Source of the DNA: Tipula vernalis
Taxonomy: Eukaryota; Arthropoda; Insecta; Diptera; Tipulidae
Direction: 5' to 3'
Assembly: GCA_958295665.1 (NCBI GenBank)
Contig: OY282558.1
Span: 44,144,389-44,208,388, forward strand
DNA: 64,000 nt
A model generated the notes under the pieces. It was not told the DNA's origin, ran no database searches, and saw only the letters and a list, made by a program, of their open reading frames with translations. Positions 46,261 through 57,701 of the stretch are shown here, in pieces. Each line of letters opens with the position of its first letter. Position 1 is the first letter of the stretch. Made by a program: the position numbers and the translations under genes.

Positions 46261-48769
46261 TTGCCGCCAGTGTTAAAAAATCTTTTGTAAAATTTCTTTA
46301 TTATATCACCCATCCGGAACCACTTCACACGTTAACTGTTTTACTTAAATGCACTATTTATAAATTGATAATGCCGATTCGTGATTCACTACAGTCAAAT
46401 TAGTTACATCCATTTTTTGATTTAGTATCAACATTGATATAACTCAGATACTTGAACTTTTTCAGCTCCTCATATTATTACCTTCTATTGCCGCAGTGAA
46501 CATATGATTATATATGTATCTTTCCTTCGTTATATTGATCGAAAGGCGTAGAATTGGCAGGTTGAAGAGATTTTAGCAACTGAATCTTTTTGCTGTAATT
46601 GGGATGTTTGGCCACACTTCATTAGTAACTGTGTTCAATAAAGCTAAATTGCTACAATTATTCTGCTTATTAAACAGCAACAATTTATTCTGCTCTTTGC
46701 ACATCTAACCAAGACTCCCTATGGGAAAATGGTCTAGAGAGAGGTTTAATTACAAACTAAACCCGCATTATCAGGCATTTCTCTCGAGAATCCAAATATC
46801 GGTTGTATGATTTTCCAAGCTAGCTTTTAGGTTCTGCCTATGATGACGTCACTAGTAAACAGGGACAAAATTTGTAAATTTTACGAAGTGCAATTACTCT
46901 CGTTAAAAAATTTAGCAAGTGTTCTGGTTGTTATAAATTGCGCATTTGGAGTATGTATAGACCTCGGATTTGCGGTATTTAAAGCTAAATTCCAGCATTT
47001 TTTTGTAAGTTTTTTTTATTTGTCTCCGTACCGTATAGTTAGCGCTGCCCTTGTTTCTTCAATAGCGAATTAATTTAGTTAACAGCCGTGTACATGTAGC
47101 AAGTTTAACAGGTATATTAAAATGAGTTTTCAGCATCATATTTACCAATTCTGGTTACTTATTAGAATATTCCCTCTATGGATGTTAACACATCTTTGCA
47201 TTAAGATTATGTGTCTCTTCTCTCAGAATTAAAATGATCAGAATCACATTCTGGGGGAAAGTTGGCTACATTTTGATCACGATAAAGAAATATTAATTTC
47301 CCAAATCTTACATTTTGATTCTATTATCCTTTATCTCAGGCGATTGTTATCCACATATTTTCGTAACAGGTAATCAGAATTTTAAAATTCTCACTTAATT
47401 CAACTATGATACATACAACATAATGAGATGTATAGCAAAAACAATACATATGTATATGCGTGGCAAACCGAAAAATTTTCTCCCCCAACACAAATTCAAG
47501 TAGTACTTCGTCGTCACTTAATTTAATTTTTTTTTTTACGATATATTTTCTTTAACTCTGTTATTAAACAAAAAATAAATAAACAAATCCGCCCTCCCCT
47601 CATGCACATAGAAATCAAAATCTGATGCCTATTCTCTTCATCCATCTAGAGTAAAAAAAAAAAAATATTGGTTGGCGGGGGTTCTTTTTATCATAATATT
47701 CAGGGTGTTCTGCTAAAATCATTATGTACTAAAGGGGACGGTTTAATCGACTGACTAAACCATTATTGCTAGACCACTTGAATTTTATTATTATTATTAT
47801 GATATTTAAAGAAAATAATGAAAATCGAGTGTTATTGTGTTATGATCTCATTGTTGTTGTACACGGTTTGTGTGATACGATATCCTTTTTATTTATGATA
47901 TTCCTTAAGATAAAAAGAACAGTCAAATGGAATAAAAGTGGTTAAGATTTTTCGTTTCGTTTCACCATTTTATTGTATAGAATAACAACAAATTTATGTA
48001 CAATGGAGTCCATGTCACATTCAGAAATTTAACTTTTAATTAAAATATTAGACGTTACATAATTTCTGTACTGTAAAAAAAACTTACTTTCGCGCGCTCC
48101 ACTAGTAACTGTACACATAACTTACAGAATAATGTAAAATTAAGAAATTGATCGATTATTGTCTGTGTCGCGTAAAATCTCGTGTAATACTTCTTACTAC
48201 CGTAACTAATTGAGATTTATTTAAATTTTTTTTCTTTTTTTGTAGTTTGGCTTGGTATTTTTTTTTTTCATGCTGTTAAGTTTCAATTTTTATTTTTTTT
48301 GTTTTTAGGGGGTTTAATATTGAAATGCAAAGTGCTTTTAAGTTTGTGTTAATCCAATTTAGAAATAAGGTTAATGTAAGGTTTTTCCCAATAATTGGTG
48401 CTATGCGATGGGACAATACTATATATACACATACGTTGCGTACGTGTTTGTGTGAATCTATAACAATTTTAGCTTAAAAGGCCGGTACGCTGCTGAAGTG
48501 AAATGAAATTCTTCATATAAAAATGACACAAGCGAAAACGAAAATGAAAATTTCACCGCTGAATTTCACTTTGCGGTACGCAGTTTAGCTAGCGAAATGT
48601 GTGTTTTCGAATTAGAATACAGATGGTCTCTATTAACATCGGTCTCTACACATTTTTCACTTCATTTCTATCTTCCCGAACGATAAATGGGAAGATAAAT
48701 TGACGTTTCATCATTTGAGTTTCTTGTTTTCCAACCGCCTAGAGCTATACTCTTTCAAAACTTTCATTG
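46261..48769. other. Intergenic stretch, no recognised gene
   Basis: An ATG-started frame at 46840-47073 (77 residues, hydrophobic) has no family I recognise. Otherwise AT-rich with homopolymer runs. Confidence 0.45.
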
Positions 48770-49322
48770 GGAAAAGATAGGGCTGAAGCCCCGCATCATA
48801 CACTGGCTCTACACCGCAGTAGTCGGACTCATTCTCATGTAGGGGGTAACAGTCTGGTGGCCTGCTATGGATAAACTGTCAACCAAAAGCTGTCGCTGAA
48901 AGTTCAGAGAACAATCTCCCTGTCGATTAGTGGCGCACTGACTCCTTTAGGTATCTTGGACAAACAGTTATAGCAGCATGTACTGCCATACCACCGACTA
49001 CACTATCCCGTCACTACCTTTTGGTCGAAAGTTCCTGACTGTGATTCCTGCCAGAGAGGCGACTGGGTGAAGGATGCACTTCTGAAACCAGGAGTTATAA
49101 ACTATTTCACTGATGTTTCGAAAGGAGATGGAGAAGTTGCTGGACTGTTTTGTGAGGAACTTCTGATAAACCTCTTTTTTAGCTGAAGTCACTCCCATAA
49201 AGGTAAGTCGTAGATAGGAAGGTATAAAGTAATATCGGCCAGTGTTTTTCGCATTCACGCCTCCTTACGTCGAAAGGAGTCCAGAATTTTCTCTCAGCTC
49301 TTAACGAGGTGGCAGATCAGTT
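48770..49322 (+). pseudogene. LINE relic, 5' half (RT end and RNase H), split by hAT
   Basis: Frames give RLKPRIIHWLYTAVVGLI and VTVWWPAMDKLSTK, the thumb end of an RNase H-LINE reverse transcriptase. At about 49085-49165 VINYFTDVSKGDGEVAGLFCEEL follows, the start of RNase H. Stops and frameshifts are frequent. The sequence breaks at the left edge of the hAT element and continues at 52949. Confidence 0.75.
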
Positions 49323-50759
49323 CAGGGTTTGCAAACCGGTTTGAACGGGATTTAAAACACCGGATTTTTTAATAAAGTTCAAAACCCGAAAACCCGGTTT
49401 TTCTGGAGAAATAACCGGGTAATTTTTGATTGTTGTTATGAGTGCCCCAAATCCGAAAATTCTGTGATGAAACTGATTTTAAATTTGGTTACAAAAATTG
49501 AAAATGAACTAAAGTACAAAAATAAAATCAAAACAATTCTTTAAATTATCATCAACTTTTGATGAGTGGACACGCTGCGAGAAGGGCCAGAAAACACCTG
49601 AATTTTTTATAAATTGGACTTGAAATTTATAAATTTGGGCTTAATCCGCATACACGGAAGTTGTGATTTAAATAAAACGAGAGAACTAATTGATCAACAA
49701 CTTGACAAAATTGGAATGATTTTTAAAAATCATATTGTATTCACAACGTGTGACGGAACTTCAGTAAATGTTAAATTTGGTAATGAATCGAAAGCTAAAA
49801 TTGTCCTATGTATGAACACACTCTTGGCGTTACAGATATTTTTTATAAAAAAAATCATCCCGATTAGTGGATTCAACAATAGAAACTAATGAAGTCGATG
49901 AATCTGATTGTGATGTTCGATATGATGATGAATTTGGAAATGAAGAATATTATGAAGTTGAATGTTCTGACGTTTCATTTTATTCCATGCATTAATTCAG
50001 TTCGCAATATTGTACAATTTTTCAAGCGTTCCGCTGTACGAAATACAATTTTACAACACATGTTAAGCCACACTTCAATGTTGAAGTTGGATTAATTTTA
50101 GACTCTAAAACTCATTGGAATACGTTACTACTTATGATCTAACAATTTTTAAAGCTCATTACATAAAAAAGGACTGTATGATTTACAAAAATTAAATATG
50201 TTCGAAGATATTTCTTAAATAATGCTTAAAGATATTTGGGATGCTTTGTCATCCGTAAAAGTAGCAGTGGAAACTTTGGGATGAAAATACGCTTCAATAA
50301 TAACGGCCTAAATCATAGTCACGTTTATGTTGAATAAAATTTACCAGATAAATACGAAGTCAGCTAAAGTTTATTCAATTCATTGAAAAAGAGGGTGTTG
50401 GAACGTAGAAATATTAATTTAATATCTTTGGTGAAGTATTTAAAAGATTCAAAAACCAAATCACGCACTCAATCGGGAGTTTCTCTGCCATATTTGTCAA
50501 AAACAAAAACATTTAATTTTGGCAAGCGATTATTGGAAATATTATTTCAAATAGAATCAGAAAGTTTGCTGGATAGTAAGGCTAGTGAAAATGATGAACT
50601 TAACTTGGCTTTTAAAAAAGAGTCTGTGCAAAACACAAGAAGTCGTTATTGTTAACACTTTTAGAAAAGATTTAATTTTTTCGAAGCAACTGGGAAAAGA
50701 ACAAACAACTTCTAATTGCTTTTCAATGCCTTAATTACAGTTAAACCAACTAGAACCGA

Positions 50760-52317
50760 CTCAGAAGTAGTGGGTCCTTCCTGGGAATTCCCGGGGGCGA
50801 AATTCCGGGAAATTGGTAATTTTTTATAATCATGACTCCCGGGAATTATGATTAAAATCCCGGAATTTAGCGAAAAGCCTTTTTTGCATAATATTAAGAT
50901 TTTTAAAGAATTGAGAACCATCGCTGGATATTTGTTAATGAATATCTTAGAAATTCCCTAGCAATACTTGTCAAAATGGACTTCTAATAAATAATTGCTT
51001 CAAATTTTTTAAACCTAGGAAAAATCAGTTAAAGCTTAGAGAAAAAGGAGCGCTGTACCTACTACTTATTTCAGAGGGAATTATGTATTCAATTTCTCTT
51101 AGATTTACTTTATGGAATATTTGGTCTTGGGCAATTTTAAACCTTGTAAACAGCTGCAAGGAGATCGTCGAATTTTCGAAACAGCTATGACAGCTTTGTA
51201 TAGTTTTTCGACAGAAATCTGTAGTAGAACGTTTCAAATTTGAATAGGGGTAAGGAATGTGTAAGACTAAAGTGGTTTGGAAGAACAAATCATATGGGTT
51301 TCAGATAAAAGCGTGGTCTTCCTCAGCATTGATTGAATTTGTACTTGATTTGATTAGTAGCGTTTCCAAAGAAGTTTTTTTTAAGTTTTGTTTGTTTATC
51401 GGGGGTTTTCATGTAGTCTGGGCTAGTTTGGGCTAGTATTAATTTTTGAATTAGTCTTTACTGAGGTCACTTTTGCACTGAAAAAGGATTTTTTCTAAAA
51501 ATTGCTTTGTAAGTCCTGTAAAAGGGGCAATGCAGTTGGAATCGGCTTATTACACAACATTTGACTATTTATTTAAAGGTATGTTATGTGAAACTTTTTG
51601 GAAAACAAATAGAGCATGAAAATTCTCGATAAACAAAATAATTTTGGAGGGGATCAATTTTGGCTACAGACTGGATCGGGTTGTGCTTGGGCTTTCAATT
51701 CATATGATTTTTTCATTTTGTCCAAATTTAGAAACTTTTTACGCGAGGTTTGGTGTGGAAAGTCGGTTATAGTAAATTTTTGTGATTGATTTACTTTTTG
51801 ATTTGTGTATGAAGAAAGCAATTTTTGACGGATTCTCTTTGCTTTTTTGGAAGATGAACCCGAATAGGGTTCGAAAGCTGAGGCTTTGGTTGGAGCAATT
51901 TAGGGATGAATAACCTTGAACCAATAAACAATGTTTCATTAATAAATATTTCAATAACAGTGAAGACATTTAAACTTGATCTTGAGATTAAAGCTTGATC
52001 AATAAATATCAACTTCAAAGGACATAGAAATGTATAGTCACTGTAACATTATCAAACGATTCAGTCAACTTCAACTGAACCCGAAAGTGTTTTGCCTGTT
52101 TTTGGCAATCGTCACGAAAAAATATTGTTGCCATCTGATCATTCGATGTCGACATTTTGTGTTTCTTAAAAGGCATACTGTAAAAGCCAATACAATTATA
52201 TTTATAAATTTTATCTAAAGAGACCGGGAAAACCGGGAAACCCCGGGATTATGTAAAACTTGATCCCGATTCCCGGGATTAGAAAAACATCCGGAAACAC
52301 GACCCACTACTCAGAAG
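50760..52317. mobile_element. Non-autonomous hAT-like element nested in hAT, perfect 8-bp TSD
   Basis: A 1542-bp element (50768-52309) starts TAGTGGGTC and ends GACCCACTA, flanked by perfect 8-bp copies of CTCAGAAG (50760-50767 and 52310-52317). Both ends are packed with CCCGGGA/CCGGGAAT subterminal motifs. It interrupts the dimerisation domain of the outer hAT element, whose reading continues on the far side. The interior short frames show no transposase. Confidence 0.9.
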
Positions 52318-52467
52318 GAACCTTTTCTGTATCAGGAAATTTTTTCAATTAAATTAGAGGCCATCTTATTAATTTTTGTAATAAAAAACTGAATTTGTAT
52401 ATCTGAATTGGAATTGAAAATAAAAACTATGAAAAAAACTTTATTTAATGGCCTTTTTTAGCGAACT

Positions 52468-52828
52468 AACACTATAAGTGACCGAGCAAACGGCGCAGTG
52501 GTTAAAGCTGCGGTGGTTGGATCGGGAGGTACCGGGTTCGAATCCCTATAGGGGCGGGATGCAAATGGGATTTTTTATCATCTGATTACGATCGGTGATG
52601 AAGATGAACACATCTATGACCCCCCCCCCCCCTGTTGAGAGTGCAGAATGGATGGGCCGACCCATCTTTCATGTCAGCACTACAGGTTGGCATGAAGCAA
52701 TGCAATGTGCAGGTGGTTTTTCAGACTGATCTGTAGCCGCCCGTCCTCGATTTGGCTACTCCAGGCGTAAAGTAGGACGGTAAAAAATAAATCAAGAACA
52801 AACAACAACAACAACAACACTATAAGTG
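52468..52828 (+). mobile_element. tRNA-derived SINE with 13-bp TSD
   Basis: The SINE (52481-52815, 335 bp) has an RNA polymerase III A box, CGGCGCAGTGG (52491-52501), and a perfect B box, GGTTCGAATCC (52535-52545), 33 bp apart as in a tRNA. The body includes a run of 14 C. It ends in an AAC-repeat tail (about 52798-52818) and is flanked by AACACTATAAGTG (52468-52480 and 52816-52828). It lies in the 3' part of the hAT element. Confidence 0.88.
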
Positions 52829-52948
52829 CGGTTTTATTATAGAATCCATTTTTCTTTGCTAACCCGGTTTTAACCGGTTAACCGAATTTAAGATTGAAAA
52901 AAACCGTAAAACCGGTTTTAAAAAAAACACGGGTTTTTTGCAAACCCT

Positions 52949-53441
52949 AATTCAATAGTACAGGGAATATATAGTAAAAGCCGATGAGCTGACTCGACAT
53001 GGCAGGTGGCACCCATGACCCATATCACAAAAATCCGAAAGGATATTGAAATGCCACTTGCGTCATGCAAACTACTGCTTCAGGAAGAAGCTAGTAAGTT
53101 GACGAACGATAGATGGTCAAATAGTACCTCATGTGCAATAACCCGGCTGACCAAAGTTAGATTTGGCTAGATCTAGTTGGAATGATTACATGAAATATCT
53201 CATAGACAGGCATACGAGTAGACTTGGGTTTTTCTCACATGACTACTGTCGCAGTGCTTCATCTTCTTTGCACTTGTCCTCGTCTGGCCCGAAAGAAACT
53301 AAAGTTTCTAAGGGCACCCCTTTAAAATTACCTTAGGACCGCAGTATGACGGACGACAAAAGTGTCCAGCGCTTTGTCAACAGTGTGTGCCTATAATTGG
53401 TCTTCTTGGAGCGCCAACTTAACTTAACCTAACCTACGCTA
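52949..53441 (+). pseudogene. LINE relic, 3' half after the hAT insertion
   Basis: KADELTRHGRWHP at about 52979-53015 (in frame after a shift) is the final RNase H motif of the split LINE. Worn sequence continues to a 3' end AACTTAACTTAACCTAACCT near 53440, similar in character to the tail of the LINE at 23.8 kb but not the same subfamily. Confidence 0.65.
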
Positions 53442-54151
53442 ACGTTAAGTTGGATGAAGACTACTTGGCAATCATGGAAATGGTCGCAATAAAACTAGAC
53501 CCTGGCAGGATTAAATCGATCTGAATTTTCCGCCACATAGCATTCTTTCAAGTGTTAAGCTATCATCACAGACAGATGATCGACAGTCAGCAGTGATTCC
53601 ACAGAAAGACTCCACGGTTCTGAACTTATTAACAGAACTTCAGCAAAATTTGTTCTGAGACTTTTTTATATGCAGACCCAAATCAATATTAATTTCACAT
53701 CAATCGACTGTCCTAGCTAGGCAAGCAGCAACAATCTAGGAGGATCCTTTATATTCTTGGAAAGGCCTTTGAAAAAATCAGGCATGGATATTCATATTTC
53801 AGCACGACAAGATTATAAAATATAAAGCACAAAACTGGTAATAAAAATAAGAGCACATACCTGATTCAATTTTAAAAAATTTCAAACTATGGAGCCATTT
53901 TGAAATAAACAAAATAATTATTTCCCTACTTAAGAAACAAAACTGACTAAGCATTCAGCAACTAGACCTGCCTAAATGTCGATTATTTGTTTTTTTTTTA
54001 TTTGTTGGTAGCATTTGAGCAAATTATTCTAATTAGCGTAAACTTCACGCTACAACATTCTTTCCATACAATCGTGACAAGTAAGACAAATCGTGTATTC
54101 ATTTTTATAATAAATTATTTGATATTTCTATTTCTAAAAATCTAGTTGAAA
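53442..54151. other. Upstream region of eIF3k
   Basis: No gene recognised. The last 150 bp should hold the eIF3k promoter and leader; no TATA box was assigned. Confidence 0.5.
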
Positions 54152-54911
54152 ATGGCTCATTACATCAAAATGCAAGACGGAAAAGTACTATCGATTTCAG
54201 ATATGTTAAAAAGCATTGAAAGGTAATTTTTCCTTCTGAAATTAATGTATTTATATTTCATAACCTAACTTTTATTTATTTCTGTGTGTGTATGACTATT
54301 TACACTCGGAACGCAGGTACAACCCAGAGCATTTAAAAGTCATTGAAGCCTATGTTGAAGAGCAGGCCCGTGAGAATAGCTATGATTTGGAAGCGAATTT
54401 GGCTATTTTAAAGCTGTATCAATTTAATCCACATAAATTGAACTTAGATATTACGTACACAATCCTTTTGAAGGCTTTGACCAACTTCCCCAATACCGAT
54501 TTCGTGCTTTGCAAGTGTTTGTTACTACCGACGCAGACACAAGATGAAGTAGTGAAGGATATAATGTATTTGGCCGATATACTCGAGCAATGTGATTTTC
54601 AACTATTCTGGGCTCGAGTTGATAGTTGCCCCGAAATGTTTTTAAAAATTAACGGATTTTATGATTCAATCCGGAAATTTGTGTGTCATGTCATTGGCAT
54701 AACATTCCAAACAATCCGTAAAGAGTACTTGGCAAAACTATTGGGTAAAGTTGAGGACAATGTGCTACGGAACTGGATTAAGAAGTATGGTTGGAAAGAG
54801 CAAGGAGATTTGATTCACATTACATCTCAGGACGACAATATCAAAACAAAGAATATTACAGAAAAGATCGATTTTGATAATTTGGCCCCATTGATGGCTG
54901 CTTGCTTGTAA
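54152..54911 (+). CDS. eIF3k: Eukaryotic translation initiation factor 3 subunit K
   Basis: Two exons, 54152-54222 and 54317-54911, joined across a 94-bp intron (AG|GTAATT ... AACGCAG|G) that splits the codon for Arg24. The product is 221 residues, close to the 222 I recall for Drosophila. Recognisable segments: [10 protein letters not shown] at the splice junction, [17 protein letters not shown] (46-62), [29 protein letters not shown], and the C-terminus [15 protein letters not shown]. These belong to the HAM/winged-helix (PCI-like) fold of eIF3k, a small peripheral subunit of the eIF3 complex in cytoplasmic translation initiation. The ATG at 54152 gives the conserved [10 protein letters not shown] start. 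AATAAA at 54925-54930 follows the stop by 13 bp. It converges on TBP. Confidence 0.96.
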
Positions 54912-54924
54912 GAATATATAACGA

Positions 54925-54930
54925 AATAAA
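54925..54930 (+). terminator. Polyadenylation signal of eIF3k
   Basis: AATAAA 13 nt after the stop codon. The 124-bp gap to the TBP stop must hold both 3' ends; ATTAAA on the minus strand (complement at 54977-54982) is the best signal for TBP. Confidence 0.65.
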
Positions 54931-55035
54931 ATAATGTTTTAATTCACAAAATAAGTGGGCTGTGTACTTCATTTCATTTAATCATAACTTCAATTAATAA
55001 TAAAACTTAAAATAAGATAAAACTAAAAACTTAAT

Positions 55036-56060
55036 TTACTGCTTCTTAAAACTTTTCAGAATTGGATAAATATTATCGAATGCATCGTAAATTTCTTGTC
55101 GCACTTTAGCCCCGGTAAGCACCACCTTGCCGGATACGAATATTAACAAAACTATCCTAGGTTTAACCATCCGATAAATAAGTCCGGGGAATAACTCAGG
55201 TTCGTAAGAACTAAACTTGCCGTGTGTCAGTACCAATCCTTCCAGCCTTATTGGAAATCGGACGTCACAACTTCCGACCATGTTTTGTATTTTAAAATCT
55301 AAAAATTTCGCCTGGAATCCTAATTTCTGTATAATTCGGGCATATTTTCGTGCCGCCAACCTCGAATCATCTTCACTTTTGGCTCCGGTGCATACCATCT
55401 TACCGGACGAAAATATAAGCGCCGTTGTTCTAGGTTCCCGAATACGCATTATAACCGCGGCAAAACGTTTCGGATTGTATTCAGCATTACGAGCGTGCAA
55501 TGCAATCTTTTTCAGATCTAATTTACAATTTAAATTAACCGTGGCAACAATATTTTGTAACTGTGGCAGAATTTGTGAGTCTGGCGCAGATGCGGGGGTC
55601 ATTGGTGTCATCGGTGTTGCAGGTCCCATTGTCGAATGTACATTCATGCTCTCGCTTAATTTGTCTGGCGTGTTGTGAATCACGGGCGACATCATACTTT
55701 GCTGAAATAAAATAACAGTCATCCGTTTTAGATATCTAATCACATATAAATGCACACAAGCCATTTATATAAATAGATACGTACCGGTGTTTGTGGTTGT
55801 ATCATGCTCTGTGGAGTTGTAAAACTAGTAGGCGCATATGTGTGCATTGTTTTACCGGGAGTGGCAAACGACGAAATTCCCATATTATTTAGTCCGTACA
55901 TGGGATTCGAAGACATTCCACCCATCGAATTCATTGAAGGCATTTGCGATTGATGTTGTTGATATGCACTGGGTAAAATTTCTTGATCGGGTTCAGGATG
56001 ATGCATTGGGGTACCTACACTGGGTATCGAAAACCCAGGACTTGGTAGCATTTGATCCAT
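55036..56060 (-). CDS. Tbp: TATA-box-binding protein (TBP)
   Basis: Two coding exons, 56060-55785 (92 codons) and 55701-55036, joined across an 83-bp intron (CCG|GTACGT ... TTTCAG|CAA), give 313 residues. The N-terminus [20 protein letters not shown] matches the dipteran form. The variable N-terminal domain is Met/Gln/Ser-rich but lacks the long Gln runs of Drosophila. The saddle-shaped core from about residue 136 has both direct repeats, with [42 protein letters not shown] and [41 protein letters not shown]. It binds TATA DNA in the nucleus within TFIID and the Pol I and III factors. Small differences from Drosophila, such as [10 protein letters not shown], do not touch the core motifs. The ATG at 56060 gives the conserved start. 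Confidence 0.98.
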
Positions 56061-56741
56061 GGTTCAAATTTATGTACTAATGTTTTCACAATAACTTATC
56101 CAATTTAAGATCCGAAATTTTAGGTTATGTTATGTTGTTGTATGGAAAGTTTTTCTTCAATTTTTTCCAAGCTATCGTTTTTATATCAAAAATACTTAAC
56201 AAAAAACATAATTAGGTAATCCAGTATTAATGTTTTGATTTTCATTAATTTATTTATGAAACGGAATAAAACTAAATTTTTCGTCCCAAAATCGTAAAAA
56301 TTAACAAAAAATTTTCAAATTTTTGGTTGTCAAAATTTTGTTTGACGTTCATTTCTAATGTCACAAAACAGAAATGAAATTCACCATGAAGTCAGAAGCA
56401 AACCAATTTTACGGGTACAGACTGAATCATCGAAATACACTTTGTCGAAACTTAATCTTGGCCTTGATTAACAGCATGATAAACTGAATAGATGTGCTTA
56501 TATCGACTATTTTGATAATTCATTCAAATAGTACATGAAATTGATAAAGCACAAAGCTATCTAGGGTTAACACAAACATAATGGAATTTTTCAATAATTC
56601 GAGGAGTTGCCTTTCGACAAATTTACCAATTCCTTAATTCATGTTGGAGAATACCCCTCGATTTTCGTTTCACGATAAATTCCCCTATGCTATGATATAA
56701 AAATTCTCTATATTTAAATTAGTGATAAATTAAATATTTTT
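56061..56741. other. TBP upstream region
   Basis: AT-rich gap between TBP and the CENP-B-like gene on the same strand. It should contain the TBP promoter and the 3' UTR of the upstream gene. No element recognised. Confidence 0.5.
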
Positions 56742-57701
56742 TTATTTCAATTTAGTGAAAAAATTGTTAATTTTTAATTGAACAAATTGTGGATAAGATT
56801 CTTTGATAAATTTATGTACAACATTAAATGATCTGAACACTTCGTCGCTTGCTTCCACATCGGGTGAATCAATCACTTGTTTGATCATATCGAGTGCATT
56901 GAAGGCATCCGTTTTAGCGGGTAGTGCTCTTTGCGGCCTATTAAAAGTGTATTCATCCTCTTGAGATGATTCAACGCGTAGATCACTTTCAAGCAAAAAT
57001 TCTTCATTCGATGTTGGCTGATATTTACGTTCTTGATTGTAATCCTCATAACTTATCAGTATTTTGGTTACATTTTCTATCTCCTGTTCCTCCTCCTCAT
57101 CCACCTCCTCTTGGTCAAATGATTTATCCTCATGATATTCATCGCCAATTTCCGCATCTTGCTCCTCTGCGTCAATGTATTCAAATTCTGGTTGATCAGT
57201 TCGTTTATATGTCCGTTTTGTACCATAAATTCCTAAATTCCTAGCCTTCATTCGCTGCAACCATCCATTACTACATTTAAATCCAACGATACCTAATTTG
57301 TTAGCTATTTCTTCCGCCTTTTCGCGTAACAATGGCCCATTTACCGATAAATTATTATTGCGTCGCTGACAATACCACACGGTTAGCTCTTTATCCAGTT
57401 CCGAGTGTTTGGCACCGCGCACTCGCTTTCTCATACTCAACGAGGTTCCACTATTCTTGGTTTCGAGTATTTTATCACGATATTTTAACAATGATGATAA
57501 CGTTGTAGATGGTATTCGAAATTCTTTTGCAATATCCTTCTTCTTGCGACCGCCTCGATCCACAGCCTCGATAATCTTTAATTTTGTCTCCAGACTAATG
57601 TCTTGACGTTTTCGTTTCAATTTTTCTGGACGTTCTTCACATTTTACTACAGTTTTATTGACTTTTTTGCCAAAATCTGGTTTTATTGTGGCAAAATTCA
57701 T
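56742..57701 (-). CDS. CENP-B/Tigger-like DNA-binding protein without transposase domain
   Basis: A single exon of 319 residues from ATG 57701; an open extension to 57716 has no ATG. Residues about 30-80 (KRKRQDISLETKLKIIEAVDRGG...DIAKEFRIPSTTLSSLLK) form a CENP-B N-terminal, Psq-type helix-turn-helix. Residues about 95-160 (SELDKELTVWYCQRR ... NGWLQRMKARNLGIYG) form the second CENPB/Tc5-type helix-turn-helix. An acidic tract (about 174-209) follows, then about 100 residues without known motif. There is no DDE endonuclease domain, the frame is intact, and no terminal repeats are visible, so this looks like a domesticated pogo/Tigger-derived host gene, nuclear and DNA-binding. It may correspond to a Drosophila CENP-B-related gene such as cag, but I cannot confirm that. 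The minus-strand AATAAA overlaps the stop codon. Confidence 0.85.
   Translation of the reverse strand: MNFATIKPDFGKKVNKTVVKCEERPEKLKRKRQDISLETKLKIIEAVDRGGRKKKDIAKEFRIPSTTLSSLLKYRDKILETKNSGTSLSMRKRVRGAKHSELDKELTVWYCQRRNNNLSVNGPLLREKAEEIANKLGIVGFKCSNGWLQRMKARNLGIYGTKRTYKRTDQPEFEYIDAEEQDAEIGDEYHEDKSFDQEEVDEEEEQEIENVTKILISYEDYNQERKYQPTSNEEFLLESDLRVESSQEDEYTFNRPQRALPAKTDAFNALDMIKQVIDSPDVEASDEVFRSFNVVHKFIKESYPQFVQLKINNFFTKLK

Larger units (their letters stand above)
49323..52948 (+). mobile_element. hAT transposon relic (3.6 kb) with two later insertions
   Basis: Ends CAGGGTTTGCAAA (49323) and TTTGCAAACCCTA (to 52948) are inverted repeats differing in the terminal base. The flanking 8-mers GATCAGTT and ATTCAATA agree at only 4 of 8, so the insertion is old. 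Plus-strand coding remains: 49614-49889 with IRIHGSC and TTCDGTSVNVKFG (catalytic-domain region), about 50085-50140 with LDSKTHWNTLLLM, 50383-50655, and about 50665-50770 with FFEATGKRTNN and ALITVKPTRTDSE, the hAT dimerisation domain. After a 1.5-kb insertion the domain resumes with TFSVSGNF at about 52321. Stops and frameshifts throughout. Subterminal CCGGTTT motifs occur at both ends. Confidence 0.85.

Noticed and set aside
55217..55678. 153-residue plus-strand open frame opposite TBP
   Set aside because: Antisense shadow of the TBP core exon.
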